Assembly: GCA_024138015.1 (NCBI GenBank)
Contig: JAMXBB010000002.1
Span: 50,772,469-50,836,468 of the forward strand
Origin: Lumnitzera littorea
Lineage: Eukaryota; Streptophyta; Magnoliopsida; Myrtales; Combretaceae
Length of the DNA: 64,000 nt
Direction of reading: 5' to 3'
Positions 13,331 to 25,869 of the stretch are shown here, piece after piece (position 1 is the first letter of the stretch; every line of letters begins with the position of its first letter). Under the pieces are notes generated by a model. The model made no database searches, was not told the origin of the DNA, and saw only the letters and a program-made list of their open reading frames with translations. Both the position numbers and the translations under genes were made by a program.

Positions 13331-14475
13331 CAAGTGATATAAGAGTCATTTGGTAAGACACCATGCTAGACATAAGGGAGCATCAACAAATTAAGGATGC
13401 TATTCAAAATGTACTTAGAGAAAATGAAGAAAAGCGATAAGAAAAACAAGAAAGTTAGATCAAATTATTCTTAGATACTCTCAGGAAGTAGCAAGAACAG
13501 CTTGACAAACAATGCGCCTCCATTCTAACGTTAACAATTCAATAGCAACTAAATTAATAAAAATAAAGGAACCAAGAATGACTAGTTTAGCATAGGGATA
13601 GTAAAGGATGAGGTTGAAACTATCACCGAATTAGGTACATCACTTGATTTAACATTAGCTACAATTGAATTTTAAGTTCCCACTCTTTCCACTCGAGTGG
13701 ATTTTCCAACTTTTAGAGGCAAAGATTTCAAATCATGGCTCCTTCAAGTCATACAATATTTTGAAACTGATTTTACTCCAACTACTTTTAAGGTTAAAAT
13801 AGCAAATTTGCATTTTGAAGACAAGCCTTCACAATGATGTTATTCCATTGTGAGCACTAAATAAGAGATAGAAGTAATTACATGGTTGCAGCTTGTAGGA
13901 GCACTAAGCTTAAGGTCTAGTGAGAAGGCATATGAAGACCTTATAACCCATTTAAAGGATTTGCAATAGCATGGTACATTGGTGAATTACATGGAAGAAT
14001 TTGAATTTTTAATATTGCAACTCCAAACAATTGCTTCTTAACTAACCTTAAACCTAAGCTTCAATATACAATTTGTATGTTTTAACTTCATACTCTTCAA
14101 CAAGCCTTTACCCTAGTTAGCTTACAAGAAGCCACCCTATATTCTACCATAACACTAACTAAAAATACTGGAAACCCATTTCCAACAAGTGACAATGGCC
14201 ATTAGAGTTTCAAGTTAGAGATAAGGAATTGTTGAAAGTCTCCCTTGCTAAAGGAGTCTTCAAGTTTGGACTAAAAGGAAAATTGACTCTAAGTTATGTA
14301 GGACCTTTCAAAGTTATTGACAAAATTGGAAATGTGGCATATAGATTAAAGCTTCCTCTTAGATTAGAACGAGTCCACAATGTCTTCCTTGTATCGATCT
14401 AAGAGGTAGAACGGCAAAGCGTACAAGTGGTTTTGAACCCTTGGAGTTACAACCAGAATTGTCTACTGTAGTGAG
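13331..14475 (+). pseudogene. Internally deleted gypsy gag plus integrase C-terminus
   Basis: A decayed initiator-tRNA primer site (AGTGATATAAGAGTC, 13333-13347) precedes an ATG at 13363 and a charged, helical leader. From 13694 a gag-like segment reads VDFPTFRGKDFKSWLLQ and continues with stops to about 14030, as in Ty3/gypsy capsid proteins. At about 14200-14470 it jumps to an integrase C-terminal domain: GVFKFGLKGKL, LSYVGPFKVIDKIGNVAYRL, LRLERVHNV. Protease, RT, RNase H and the integrase core are missing, so this is a deletion derivative. It reads toward the LTR that starts near 14541. Confidence 0.7.
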
Positions 14476-14540
14476 CTAAGGGTAGTTTTAACCTTAATGA
14501 AAAGTTCTATAAGGTAGCAAGTAAAATGAATTTTAGGCAG

Positions 14541-17500
14541 TGTTTTCAATTTTCCACATCAGGCTTTTAGCAGTAGGATTGCAAGTTTTAGATCTTAAAG
14601 GTAAGTTTTGAATGTTTATCCCTTGTACACTTTGTTTTTATGAAAGTGTTGCTTGAATTATAGAGGTTTGATTTGGAATTTGATTATGGGTTGAGGTTTG
14701 GAAGGCATTTTGAGGAGTATAGGGATGAACTTAAGGTTGAGAAACGCTCTCAAAGTTGTGGTCTGTAGGGGGTTTGGAAAAGGGTTAAAGTAACTGGGTA
14801 AAAATGTTACTGTAGTTTGCAGACCATAATCAAGCATCTAGACACCACCCCTCTAGCTCTAGACACCAGGGAGAAAATTCTCCCAGAAACCTTAACGTTT
14901 AGATGTTACATGAAGTAGCATCTAGAGGCCAAGTGTTTTAACACATACAGCGATATTTTCCCTTAGTTGTTAATGTTTTTTGGGCTTATTTTTCTATTCC
15001 TAATTCTTTCTAACATCTTTCTAAAGTTAAATCTTTAATCAAAACATTTTACAAATGAATTTATCATCGTAGTGATCTAGGGTTTTTTAAGAGACAAAAG
15101 TTGCAAATTTAAGGGTTAAGTTGTTAAGTTTTGGGTTGACATTAGACAAGTGTTGAGACTAAGTAAAAGCATTTTGTTTCCATGTGAATAGGTTGTGAGA
15201 TGAAGGTTTTTGAATCTAAGCAGTCCATTGAATTAGATATGAGGTATTGTATGTTGTTTGTGATTATAGGACTAGTTCATGTTAAATGAACTTAATGACT
15301 ACTTAGCTTAAATCTAATGTGTGTTGCATGTGCGTGGCTAGGCTAAAGGGACTGAGAGGAGTGACCTTAGGTTGGCAACCCAATAATCTTAGTGTGATGC
15401 TATCTTGATTAGGGTTTCACTTTGAAATGATTTGGGTAAATTTAAGTAATCTTTGGTTCTAAGGGTATTGTGGAGGACCCAATACTAATGCTTATATATA
15501 ATGCCTAAGAAAATTCAAGAAAATGATTTTAAAGTGAATGGTATTATTGTAATCTCTTCAATGGGCCTAAAACCCATTTACATCAAAACCCATCCACATT
15601 ACCCCTTTATCTAAAACTTTAGTGCCTTAAACCAAACCAAAACCCTCTTAATTTACTTATTTTGTCTCTATTTTCGTCACTTCCCTTCTTCCTAACTAAA
15701 ATAAGCTCTTAAATTTCAAATACTTAAGAAAAACTCATTTTTGGCTCTTCCAAGTGTAAGGTAACCTTTTAGTCTCATTTTCTAATGAAAAACCTTCATT
15801 TTCATGGAGTTTCTTAATATTTCTTTAGTTATTCGAATTTAATTGTGTACATTACAACTTTTTCTCTTTGGTTTGGTTTGTGTTTGAGATTTAATGCTCA
15901 GTTTCACTCATTGCAAGTAAGTATCATTTACTCCTACATCTTGTTCTTATGTTTAAAGTTGGTGTTCTTGAAGTTATTGCTATATTTGATGATTAAGTGG
16001 GTGTTTGAGTTAAAATTTATGGTTTTAATGGATTAAAAAGATGTTTAGGTGATGGGTAATTGAGGGTTGAAGTATACTTAAGGTTGGGTTGAAGTTTGGA
16101 AGGGAAAAGGTAGGAAATAAGTGATCTTCTAAGGAGGAAAACTCATCTAGATGCTGTTGGAAGGGACAACAACACAATCATGTCACCGACCATATCCAAT
16201 AATGGGAAAATTTAACCAAAAAGTGACACAACCAAATGACACAGTTGTATCGCTAGTTATATCGTGCAGTGAACTTTAATTGTTCTTTTCTTATGATTTT
16301 TCCTAACAAAATTTAACCAAACCTTTTGCACTCTTAATATAAAATTCCAACTAACTTTCCTTATAAAAAAATTCCAACTTTTGCAAAAAAGTTGAGTTTT
16401 GACAGAACTAAGCAACATGGTTATGTTGTTGACCATGTTGAGCTACAATTTCATGTGAAACTTTTCCTTATTGTTCTTCTTAACCAAACTTAATAAAACC
16501 TTTTTTTTACCCTTAATATTTGGTTCCAACGAACTCATTTTTGTACAAATAGTTGGATTTTGACACAACCAAGTGACATGGTAATGCTGCTGACCATGTC
16601 GAGGTAGGAACTTTATGTAGAACCTTCTCTTGTTATTCCTCTTAACTAAACTCAATCAAACTTTTTCCTAACATTGATATTGAGTTCCACTTAGCCTTCT
16701 TTTATAAAAGTTCCAACCTTTACCTAAAATTTTCAAATTCATTAAGCTTAATTTAGCATTTTAACTAGTTTCAAATACTTATTACTCCCAAATGTCATTT
16801 TAATCAATTTTAATGAACTTTACTTTATTTTACCACTCCAATATAATAATTAGTATTTTTCAAACTATACTCAATCTATATCTCCTTACCACTCTAAGCT
16901 TCCAATTCTTCTTGCAAATGTTTCTCCAATTTATTCTTAATTAAAGCTTCGAACTTTACCCTTAACTTTAGTTGTTATACCCTTAAGAGTTAGGATTGAG
17001 TTTAGAGGATTGTAAACAAAGTCATATTGGGAGTTTTAATTTAAAAGCTTTATGTTGAATTAGGTTTATGATGGATTAAGAAAGGCTTGTTGTTCTAATT
17101 GCCAGGTTCTTGATTCAGGTTCCTTATTGATATGGTATGGATCTTGAGATTGATTTCGAACTTATAAGCTCAGTTTGGACTTTGAGTTAGACTTAGGCTT
17201 TAAAATTGGTTTTGGCTTGGCTTTCTAAGTATGTGATGTTTGATTGTTTGCTTGTGCTTATTAGGACTTAGTAAGCAAATTAGATTAATTTATATTCAGC
17301 CTAATTAAATTTAATTGCTAGTTATGCTTGACTAGCTCGTTTTAGGAGCTTGTGGTAGTAGATCTCTAAAAGAGCAACTTTGATCATATGCAAAGATTTT
17401 CTAGTGGACTTTCATATAGAATGACGTAGTTATAATACTAGGTTTTAAGGACTTTAGACTTTAGACTTTAGATTCTAGGCGTAAAGGACTTAAATAAAAA

Positions 17501-18762
17501 CGTATATTTATATCTACCTATGTATGTAAACAAAGATTATTGTGTGGCAGAATCATGAGTACCCTTTTGTTGCTTGTTGGCTTAAATTAAAGATAATTTA
17601 ATTTATTGTTTGCTTTATACTTAGTATATTTTGCATTATACGCGTATGACTTGGCTTAGCATCCATATGTGCTTATGCATCATGTATTGAGTTTCAATTC
17701 ATTCTTTTATTTTTTTACAACTGTAGGTTAATTCGATAAGTTTGCAACAAGTATGAGAATTCCAATCATCAAGTTGGGAAAGAGAGCTATTTATTTCTAT
17801 ATGTTATAGAAGATCAAAATTTGGTTAATGAGCGTGACAGTGGTTAGAGTGACTTACTTGTGAGTCACTTAAATGGATGTACTTAGAGAATTGTTGTTTT
17901 ATACTTGATAAGTGATTGTTACAAGTGATTTTGGAGATTATAGTTAATTTTAGAGCTTTAGTGAGTCATTAGAAAATTAGGAACACATGACGAGTTGTGA
18001 CGCCCTTAGGTTTCGGGGCATTCCATTACATGTATATATATTTTGTGTGCTAGAGTTATGAGTTACTCTAAGTTTTGGAATACTGGAATAATTCTGGTTG
18101 ATAGGCTAAATAAAAGATAAGAATCTATTGTTGTTGCATGTAGAGATTATGAATGTATGTACTTGTGTGTATTGTAATAGACTTTGCTCACCCTTCGTAG
18201 ATTTCTTCTTTTTAGTTTTAGGTGCAAGTTTTGGGGAGTATGTAGATTGTTATTATGGTGATTATAAGTATTGTGATGATGCAGCCGAATTTTATGATTT
18301 TTACTATTATGATAGGAGCGGTTCCATATAGTTTCTATTTAAACTTGTTGATTTGGTTAAGTCCTGAAACAAGGGTCTTTAATTGTTTTCATGTTGTTAC
18401 TTGAGTTATGAGAAGTCTTTCGAGACTTCTCTTGTCGTAGTACTTGGTTTTGTGTTATTTGTTAACTATTGCAAGAAAGAGTTTCTAGAATTTGGTTTAT
18501 CTTGTTTTCCTTGAGACAAATGTTGTTGAATAAAGAATTGTATTTCATCTTTGAATAAGAATATTAAGAAGTTGACCCTTCAAATTATTAGTGGATTTGG
18601 ATATTAGAAACATCCATGAATTTTCATTTGGAGTAATTACAGATTATTGGTGCTTGTAAACTATGTGGAGAAGCTAGCAAGATGGTTTTAAGATGCTTGA
18701 TATGTCAATAAGTCATAGGGACATGTGGTAGGCTACAATATCCTAACTTCTAGGGTGCTATA
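14541..18762 (+). mobile_element. Gypsy 3' LTR (family 1), split by a second LTR
   Basis: The right end, TTCTAGGGTGCTATA at 18762 with GGGACATGTGG upstream, matches the end of the minus-strand solo LTR at 4777. The left boundary is a guess: TGTTTTC at 14541 follows TTTTAGGCAG, comparable to the junction TTTAAGGGGCA/TGTTTTT of the element at 57659. The segment GGACCCAATACTAAT near 15475 and the sequence resuming at 18028 (TTGTGTGC, GCTCACCCTTCG) are adjacent blocks of the same LTR, now separated. The family-1 sequence totals about 1.7 kb. The open frame at 18128-18331 is part of the LTR. Confidence 0.55.
15508..18027 (+). mobile_element. Nested gypsy LTR (family 2)
   Basis: It ends GACGCCCTTAGGTTTCGGGG followed by CATTCCA at 18027, a hairpin-bearing end like that at 25870-25903 on the other strand. 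The internal block 17330-17600 matches the minus strand of 26500-26720: GGCGTAAAGGACTTAAA and ATCTACCTATGTATGT are near-identical in both. The left edge, TGCCTAAG near 15508, is inferred from where the host LTR breaks off; the flanking pentamers TATAA and TTACA agree at 3 of 5 bases only. Short open frames inside (15845-16036, 16443-16655 minus) are not genes. Confidence 0.5.
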
Positions 18763-20685
18763 AGGGTTAAATACCTTGTAGGGTTTTTGGACAGGTTTAG
18801 AAACTATATTAATATAATGGAATGGATTTTGAGTTCTCATGATCTATTTTAAACTCGACCTATTTCCATATGTAGAAAGTGAGTTATTTTTTATATAAAT
18901 TGAAACGGGAGAGATAATAGGAAAAAAAAAATAGAGTTTGTTAACAAATCAAAGGAAAGGAGTAGTTACTCTTTCTTTTTCATTGGGGCATAAAAAATGA
19001 TCTTTATTGTTTGTTGTCCACTAAAGCACTTGTGTGTAGGTGTAAAGTCCAAAACTTTAAAAACAAGCAAATATTGCTTCTTGTCCATTAGAGCACTTGT
19101 GAATAGGTACAAGTCCAAAACTTAAAACAATGTTTGAGAAAAGTAGTTTTTATTTTTCAAATCAATCCTCCCCCCTACCTAAAAGTGCATATCCGCGGGG
19201 TAACTTGCCAATTAGTACACGTCCAAAAAACCTTAAAAACAATGTTTAAGAGGAGAAGGTTTTTTCTCCCAAAATAAAAATTTATATAGTTTAATATGAA
19301 AATATAAAGATTAAATAATGACTTTTTCCCCCTAAGAACCACCATTTTAAAAAAGGTGATGGTTGTTTAGGATTGTGTGAAAAGAAGCAAGCTCAAAATG
19401 TAAAAAACATTATTTGTTTTCGAATGGCATTATCTTTTTTTTTTTATTTTTTTTAAGTAATACTTATTCACAAAGGTAATGACAGCATCTAAAGAGGGCG
19501 CACTAAAATTGAAAAGGTATGTAACGAAACATTTTTGAAATTACATATTATTGTAATAGAGTAGATTTCTTATAGTTTAGAATCTTCACTATTTTTCAGT
19601 GGACTCCCATTTAGTTCCAAAGTATGGTTTTCTTAAAAAAACATCGGATAGTTGATCAGAAGATCGTGCGAGTGAAGAAGATATTTACATCACTGACTGT
19701 TGATATTTATGACCTCCGAACGAATTCCAATTTCTGGTAAGGCAACGATATCCGGGCGCGTTTGTGTTTCGATACTGTGCCTTTAGAAGATGGCTTGCCT
19801 CCACTTATTTCTTAAATCCGTATGTTTTGTCCAACGAAATAATGATATAAGAGGCCAGTGGGCATGTGAAGTCATACGGGACTTTCGACTTTTCGTAGTA
19901 CTTTTTTAACTGAGTCTGCTTATGACCATTCCAAGTTGTGATACCTTATCTTTTATTTTATATATATTTCATATTTATGTATATATATTGTAAAATTCTA
20001 TAAAGATTTGTACAGCTAAAAAAGATTAATAATATTTTTAAAATTTTATCATTTAAACAAAGTAAAGATGAATGGTCTAATGGGCCACTTATGAAAACAA
20101 AGAAAAAGAAGTTAATCAATCTAATTCAATCTTATCTTATAAGCTAAAAGAAAATAATAAAACTGTATTTAGTCTAGATAGTATAAAATAAAATAACTAT
20201 CTATAAAATATTTTCATGTTATATGGGTTGATGATGATGTGAACTTCTACACTAGTATCGAGGGTCCTCATGATTTCTCCATAGCTCAATAAGTTTTATC
20301 TTTTCATGAATTAAAATGGATGTATCTTGCATACATATATCAGCTGTCATCTTTCATGATTTGATCATCACTAACATATTATACCTCCTTTTTCTTTCCT
20401 CTAAAGAGTGAAACAAGTGAAATTGAGTATGGTGGAAGTTCCAAAGCATGAGCCTTTTCTAATCTTCTTAAAAGGTTTGATGCTTTGACATGTAATTTTT
20501 TCTAAGAACCTCATGATCATCTATTTGCTTTGATCCAAGCAATCACCAATTCTTTCCAATTAATCACCAATTCTCTCTCCTAAATACCATTAATCTGCTA
20601 TGAATCTTTGCAACACACTTATATAATTCATTGTTTAAGATAATTTTCTTTCTAATTATACATATAAGTCATGAATATGGATGAG
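18763..20685. other. Non-coding DNA with short tandem repeats and a GC-richer island
   Basis: At 19014-19250 a unit of about 70 bp recurs two to three times with divergence (GCACTTGTGTGTAGGTGTAA and GCACTTGTGAATAGGTACAA, each followed by GTCCAAAAC). Between about 19600 and 19930 the sequence is clearly less AT-rich and contains CpGs (GATATCCGGGCGCGTTTGTG), but I find no open frame and recognise no product there. The rest is ordinary AT-rich DNA. Confidence 0.45.
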
Positions 20686-20689
20686 AAAA

Positions 20690-21270
20690 TGATTCAGCAT
20701 GTTTAGAAGGTCCAGATATAAGATGGGTAGGAAAATGATTTAGCAAGTTTAGAAAAGTTTAGATATAAGTAAGAATAATAAAGATTTTGGATAAATAACC
20801 CAATACTACTTTAAGGGGACTCAATCTAATGAACCTATTTACTAAGCTATTGTAAGCAAAATTTGTTGTAGAAAAGATATGATCTAAATAGATGATGATC
20901 ACCAAACCAAATATCTCAATAGATCATCTAAACTCCTATTAACTACTTCAATCTGACCATCAGTCTAGGTGTGAAATGCAAAAGAAAGTTGTAATTTGAT
21001 ATCTAACAAACATTCTCCACAATGTCAGCTAACATCCTTATCTAACACCATGGTTTCCATAACCTATGCAACTTAATGACCTCATTAAAGAACAATTTGG
21101 CCATATGAGAGGCATTATAACTTGACTGCATGGTATAAAATGTGTTATTGTTGAAAAATAGTCTACAATACCACAAAGATTGAATTATATTTCCTATGTA
21201 TCACAAGTAAGCCTAAGACAACATCTATATTAATTTCAAGTCCTTCTAACTTTGCATTTTAAAGAGGATT
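20690..21270 (-). pseudogene. Gypsy integrase relic
   Basis: The minus strand carries a frameshifted integrase catalytic core. LHFTPRLMVRLK (near 20975) corresponds to the usual FHPQTDGQTE block, and upstream pieces (IVSDRD-like and HGIPK-like, about 21000-21110) and downstream pieces (LRC..GDHH, FAYN-like) follow in order. Stops occur throughout. No LTR was identified for it. A 47-bp partial duplication (GAAAATGATT...GATATAAG) lies at 20685-20770. Confidence 0.65.
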
Positions 21271-21284
21271 CATTATATGGGGTG

Positions 21285-21405
21285 GCAAGCTAGGTAAGGT
21301 TGATTTATGAACTAAGTCTAGGTAGGCTTAATGTTAAGCAAAAGCACAATTTAAAGAAAAAACAAAATTCAATTAATTGTGTTTAGTAATGAATATAATA
21401 GTTCA
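21285..21405 (+). repeat. Dispersed repeat, copy 1 (copy 2 at 24131-24245)
   Basis: Shared blocks include GCTAG.TAAGG, TTTAT.AA.TAAGTCTA, AGCAAAAGCA and TTCAATTAATTGTGTT in the same orientation about 2.85 kb apart. One copy borders the integrase relic and the other borders the LINE fragment. The nature of the repeat is unknown. Confidence 0.5.
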
Positions 21406-21834
21406 TATTAATATCATGTCCTTTTTTTACATCAAAGATGAAACTCTATTATGAAAAGCATGAAACTACCATGAACATGACTTGAGGGGTCTTAAGACAA
21501 GTTTAACAACAACAAAGATTTTAGAGAAGGAGAGGGGTTACAGCTCCAAAAGCAAGCTTTTAATCCCTCCCTACCTTAGGTAGTTTGCCCAATTGGCATA
21601 ATAATTTGCCTTTAAGTTCATAAAAGAATAAGAAACAAAATACAAAAAGGAACAAGAACTTCCATGATAGTTTGCTTAATAACCTAATAGCAAGGGTCAA
21701 AGTTTTCAAAATCATGATTTCCCTCATACGATTCTAAAAGTTTACAATTTTAGGAAGCCCTTCTGTAATGTCCTAAGGCAAAAGCATTGACTAGCTAAGC
21801 CAACAAATACTAATAAGCCTATTTTATGAGATTT

Positions 21835-22412
21835 CATGGTTAAGTGTCACATATGGATTATGGGAAGTTGCGGTGATAGTTTATAAGGTTATGGTTGTGA
21901 ATACCTTAACAACACAAGTTTGAAACTTTTGGGCTAAGTGGTTTTAAATAAGCCCATTAGTGTTTGTTTGCTTGACTTTTTACTACTTGTAGCCTAGGTG
22001 TTACAAATAGTATCAAAGCAGCCCCTGCCATTAGGTAGATAATTCAAGTTGGCTCCTGTTTACAAAAGAGGTGAGAAGAAGGTGAAGAGTTTCACTAAAG
22101 TATGACTTTTTGCATGCTTTCAAGATGACCTATAGATAGTGGATAGCCTGAATCATACACCAAAAATAAAGGAAGATTTGGGCCCAATTGTAAAGTCTTG
22201 CAATAAGGACGTCGCATATTTAAGGAGGAAATTGTGAGGCTCTTTGGTTAAGTGTCCCACATAGATTGTGGGAGGTTATGGTAGTAATTTATAAAATTAT
22301 GGTTGTGAACACTTTAACAACATAAGCTTGAAACTTTTGGGCCAAGTGGTTGAAATAGATTAATTAGTGTTTGTTGGCTTGGCTATTCACTGCTTTTAGC
22401 TTGGAGCATTCA
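21835..22412 (+). mobile_element. TRIM element (miniature LTR retrotransposon)
   Basis: Two direct LTRs, 21835-22005 (171 bp) and 22233-22412 (180 bp), share long blocks such as GGTTATGGTTGTGAA, TTGAAACTTTTGGGC and ATTAGTGTTTGTT. Between them is only 227 bp. It begins with a primer site for initiator tRNA-Met (AGTATCAAAGCAGC, near 22009) and ends with a purine tract (TAAGGAGGAAAT, 22221-22232) directly before the 3' LTR. No protein is encoded, so its movement would depend on enzymes from other elements. The LTRs have diverged and the terminal TG is TA in the 5' copy, so it is old. A clear target duplication is not visible (TATTT and ATCTT). Confidence 0.75.
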
Positions 22413-22649
22413 ATCTTCCAAGTTAACTTAGGTGTAAAATTGTTTTCATGTCAAAACTTATGATTTTAATTGATTTTACATGTCAATTTTGGTAGAAACT
22501 TATCTTTTTAATCGAGTTTTAAGATTCTACATATATAAGTTAAATGGGCTAAAAAGTGAAGGAAAAAAAAAACACATACAATTGGGCTTCAACTAGCTCA
22601 TTAAATATTAGGGTATTAAATCATCTTTCATATTCTATTCCAATTTCTC

Positions 22650-24115
22650 TTCTTCTTCTTTTTTTTTTTTTTTACTAGTCCTTTGTTCAATATTCATAAC
22701 CTTCATTCAAGTTCCAACTCCAATAGAAAAGTTTATAAGGAAAACTATATAATTAAGCTCATACGATTAATAACTAAAAATGAGTCAAAACATTTGGCTA
22801 TCTTCAATTTTGCTTCTCAAATAACATAATGGAGAAAAAAGTTAGTTCAACTCTACTAGTCCTTCTCTTGTAAATATTATATTATAAATTAAGAATTTTC
22901 TTATGGAAAAAGAACATAACTTCTTCAATTTTTTTTTTTATTTTCCATTATGTATTTTAAGTTTTTTCTTTATAACCATTATAAGCATATCAATAGTTTT
23001 TAAAAGCTATTTTACACAGATTGTAGATTCTTATGTTTCCATGTTTCAAATCTATAGACCTAGTGAATTTAGGTAGAATCTCAAGTTTGACAACCTTAGT
23101 GAGAGTGCGATCTTGAAGCCCAACAAACCAATGAAGAATACGCTTTTAAAATGACATTTGTTGTCCCAAATTCCTAACTAGCTTCAAACTCTCCAAAGCT
23201 GCCTTAACCTTAGCCATCTTTGCATTAGAAGCCTTTACTTCACTACTAAATTAGCCACCATTGATCCTTAATGATTACACATTACCACCTTAATACCAGC
23301 TTGTCCTCTAGAGCCTCCATATGTGTTTATTTATAACAAAACCATTAGTAGGCACTTTCTAAAATTGTTTCATGCCAAGGACTTTCGAATGAATAGAATT
23401 GGCTATAGTAGACACAACACATGGTTCTAATGCTTGATCATTAAAAAATTCAAGGCATCTAAACTTCCATATGAACCAAGCGCATACTATAGCTTTGTTT
23501 ATTAAGCTCTGTACATTAGCCTATTGTAGTTGATGATTGCATCATAACTACAATATCCATCCATTCCAACTTTTATTACCTACTTATTCGTTCTACATCC
23601 AGTTTATTAAACCATATGGGTCTCATCCACTCACATTGCATGAATAAATGCTCTACTATTTCTTCATTCATGTAGAAATTGTAAGAGGAAAATGCCTAAT
23701 CTTTCTTTTATAAAGATTGCCATTAGTACTTAATGCATTAGTACAACTTCTCCATCTCAAATGTTTGTGTTTTGGCATATAATCCAAGATTATATGAGTT
23801 TTCCATATTGAAGAGTTATTCTGATCATATAGTGGAGAAATCATACCTACATTACCAATATGCTCTTGTAGTAATCTTCTGCACGCACTATGGACATAAT
23901 AACTTTTTTTTTAAAGGCCATATTATTTTGTCCTCATCACCAACAGCTCTAATTAGAATCTTTAGAATAATATTAGTAATCTCCATGTCAAACTTTGCAA
24001 TCACTTTCTCTTCATCCTAACCATTATGGTCTTAATTAAGTAGTTCCTCTACCTTGCAATCTCTATTTTCATAAATATTTGGATTGAGCAATGGGATTTT
24101 GCAATCACCCTAGAG
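22650..24115 (-). pseudogene. 3' end of a LINE (L1-type ORF2, zf-RVT region)
   Basis: Read right to left, pieces match the region after the LINE reverse transcriptase. They include DEDKIIWPLKKK (about 23925), NLYKRKIRHFPL (about 23700-23730), and EEIVEHLFMQCEWMRPIWF (about 23620-23680), the Cys/His zf-RVT knuckle, followed by a decayed RNase H-like stretch to about 23080. Stops and frameshifts are frequent. A T-rich run at 22650-22672 on the plus strand would be the poly(A) tail of this minus-strand copy. The RT domain itself is missing, as expected for a 5'-truncated LINE. Confidence 0.65.
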
Positions 24116-24130
24116 AATCCACAAGTGATA

Positions 24131-25869
24131 GGCTAGCTAAGGCTTGTTTATAAAATAAGTCTATGGTAGGTTACATGTCATGCAAAAGCATAAATAAAGA
24201 AAGAGATAGTTCAATTAATTGTGTTACATAATAAATATAGCCTACACTATATTAAACTTTTAGATAACACAAGTTTGGTACTAATTGATGTTTGTGTAAG
24301 GGGAGAGAGTTAAATAATAAATATAATGGCTTACATCTTATCTGCAAGTTTGAATTTTTAAATAAGAAAATTTGTGTTACAATAGATAACATAGTAATAG
24401 AGTAAGTGATCTTTGGTTCAAACCCCAGCATTGTCAATTAACCTCTAAAAAATCCATATGTATAACTTTTTTTCTAGTGATAAACAACAAATAGGAGAAT
24501 CCATGAGGGTCATTATTGCTTAGTTTTTAAAATAGTCTTCTTTAAAATAGCTAAAGTAACCTATGCGTGAATAATGATAATCCTATTAGGGAACATCAAA
24601 ATATACAAATATATTTTTAGAAAAAAACACCAATGTTCATAGAATTGTAAAGAAAGGAAAGAGATTGAAAATATCTTTTTTTCTTTCATAAAGGCCAAAA
24701 TCAAATTTAAAATCAAATATTCAGTATAAAAATTGAAATATAATTTAATCAATGTATGAATATTAGTAGTTTATATTATTATATAACATCTATCCCCAAA
24801 AAATGATGAACTAGAATACATGAATCAATAAAATAGAATAGAAAAATAAATCAATGTAGAAAAATAATTAACAATAAATTAATTAATAACTAAAATTAGT
24901 AATTAAATATTAAAGGAAATAATAAATAGAAAAAATGCAATAAATGGATAGAAATAAAATAATAGAATAGAAAAGAAATTAGATAATATCTAATAAATAA
25001 ATATAGTTATAATAAAATAAGCATATATAACAAAGAAAATGAATTATAAGAAAAAATAAATTGAATTAAAAATGAAATAGAATTTTCATTTTCTTTATTT
25101 TTGTTTTCCTATTATTTCATTTTATTTAATTTTTAATTTGATTTAATGGAAGTATGATATAAATAAAAAATTACATGAACTTTGGAATAACTTAAATAGT
25201 GATAGAATGCTTTGGTCTATCGAATTTGTTCATGGAGATTGTATGCATACAGAATAATGAAAAATAAAATGAAGAAGAATTGAAATTCATAAAAAAAAAA
25301 AAAAATGGTAAGGACAATTCAAAATTAAGTATATGGAATCTAATGTCTAGACTTAAACTCTTAGATATTTTAAAAATTATTCTAGAATATGATTACATCT
25401 AAGATATGGGTCATTAGTTTATGTTATGGAAGAATGACACGTATATGTGAGATTAAATATTGATGAGTTATTTACATTTGTATTATTAAAACCCTAAAAA
25501 GCTTAAGTAACCGTCACTAATAGTTTCCCCTTAAAATTTCTATTTAATCCTCAAATATAATTTTATATAACAAAAATACTAACATTAAACTGATTTTTTG
25601 AAACTATAAACATACTATAATATGGATAGATAATTAAAATTAACTACAAAGACATCAACTTAGTATTCAATTGATGATCACTCTAGAATAGCTATGCAAG
25701 TTATTGATCTCATTCTTAGTTATTGTACCGTATAAATTCTTAGTGTGAATTAATTGGACTCACATCTCTTAGCCATTCCTAATCCTAAAACCCTCCCTAC
25801 TTAAATCGCATTCGAGTAGGGTGCCACAAAATCACATGAAACCCTTGAATCTTACCATTAGGTTTCTGT
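24131..25869. other. Non-coding DNA with dispersed repeat copy 2 and AT-rich palindrome
   Basis: Positions 24131-24245 are the second copy of the repeat at 21285. Around 25050-25150 an imperfect inverted repeat (AAATGAAATAGAATTTTCATT and its mirror ATTATTTCATTTTATTT) could form a hairpin. The short open frames at 24252-24437 and 24561-24752 (minus) show no similarity to known proteins. Confidence 0.5.

Noticed and set aside
18128..18331. Tyr/Asp-rich 67 aa frame
   Set aside because: The sequence is part of a family-1 LTR; related LTR copies have similar TATTATGRTGAT text without an open frame.
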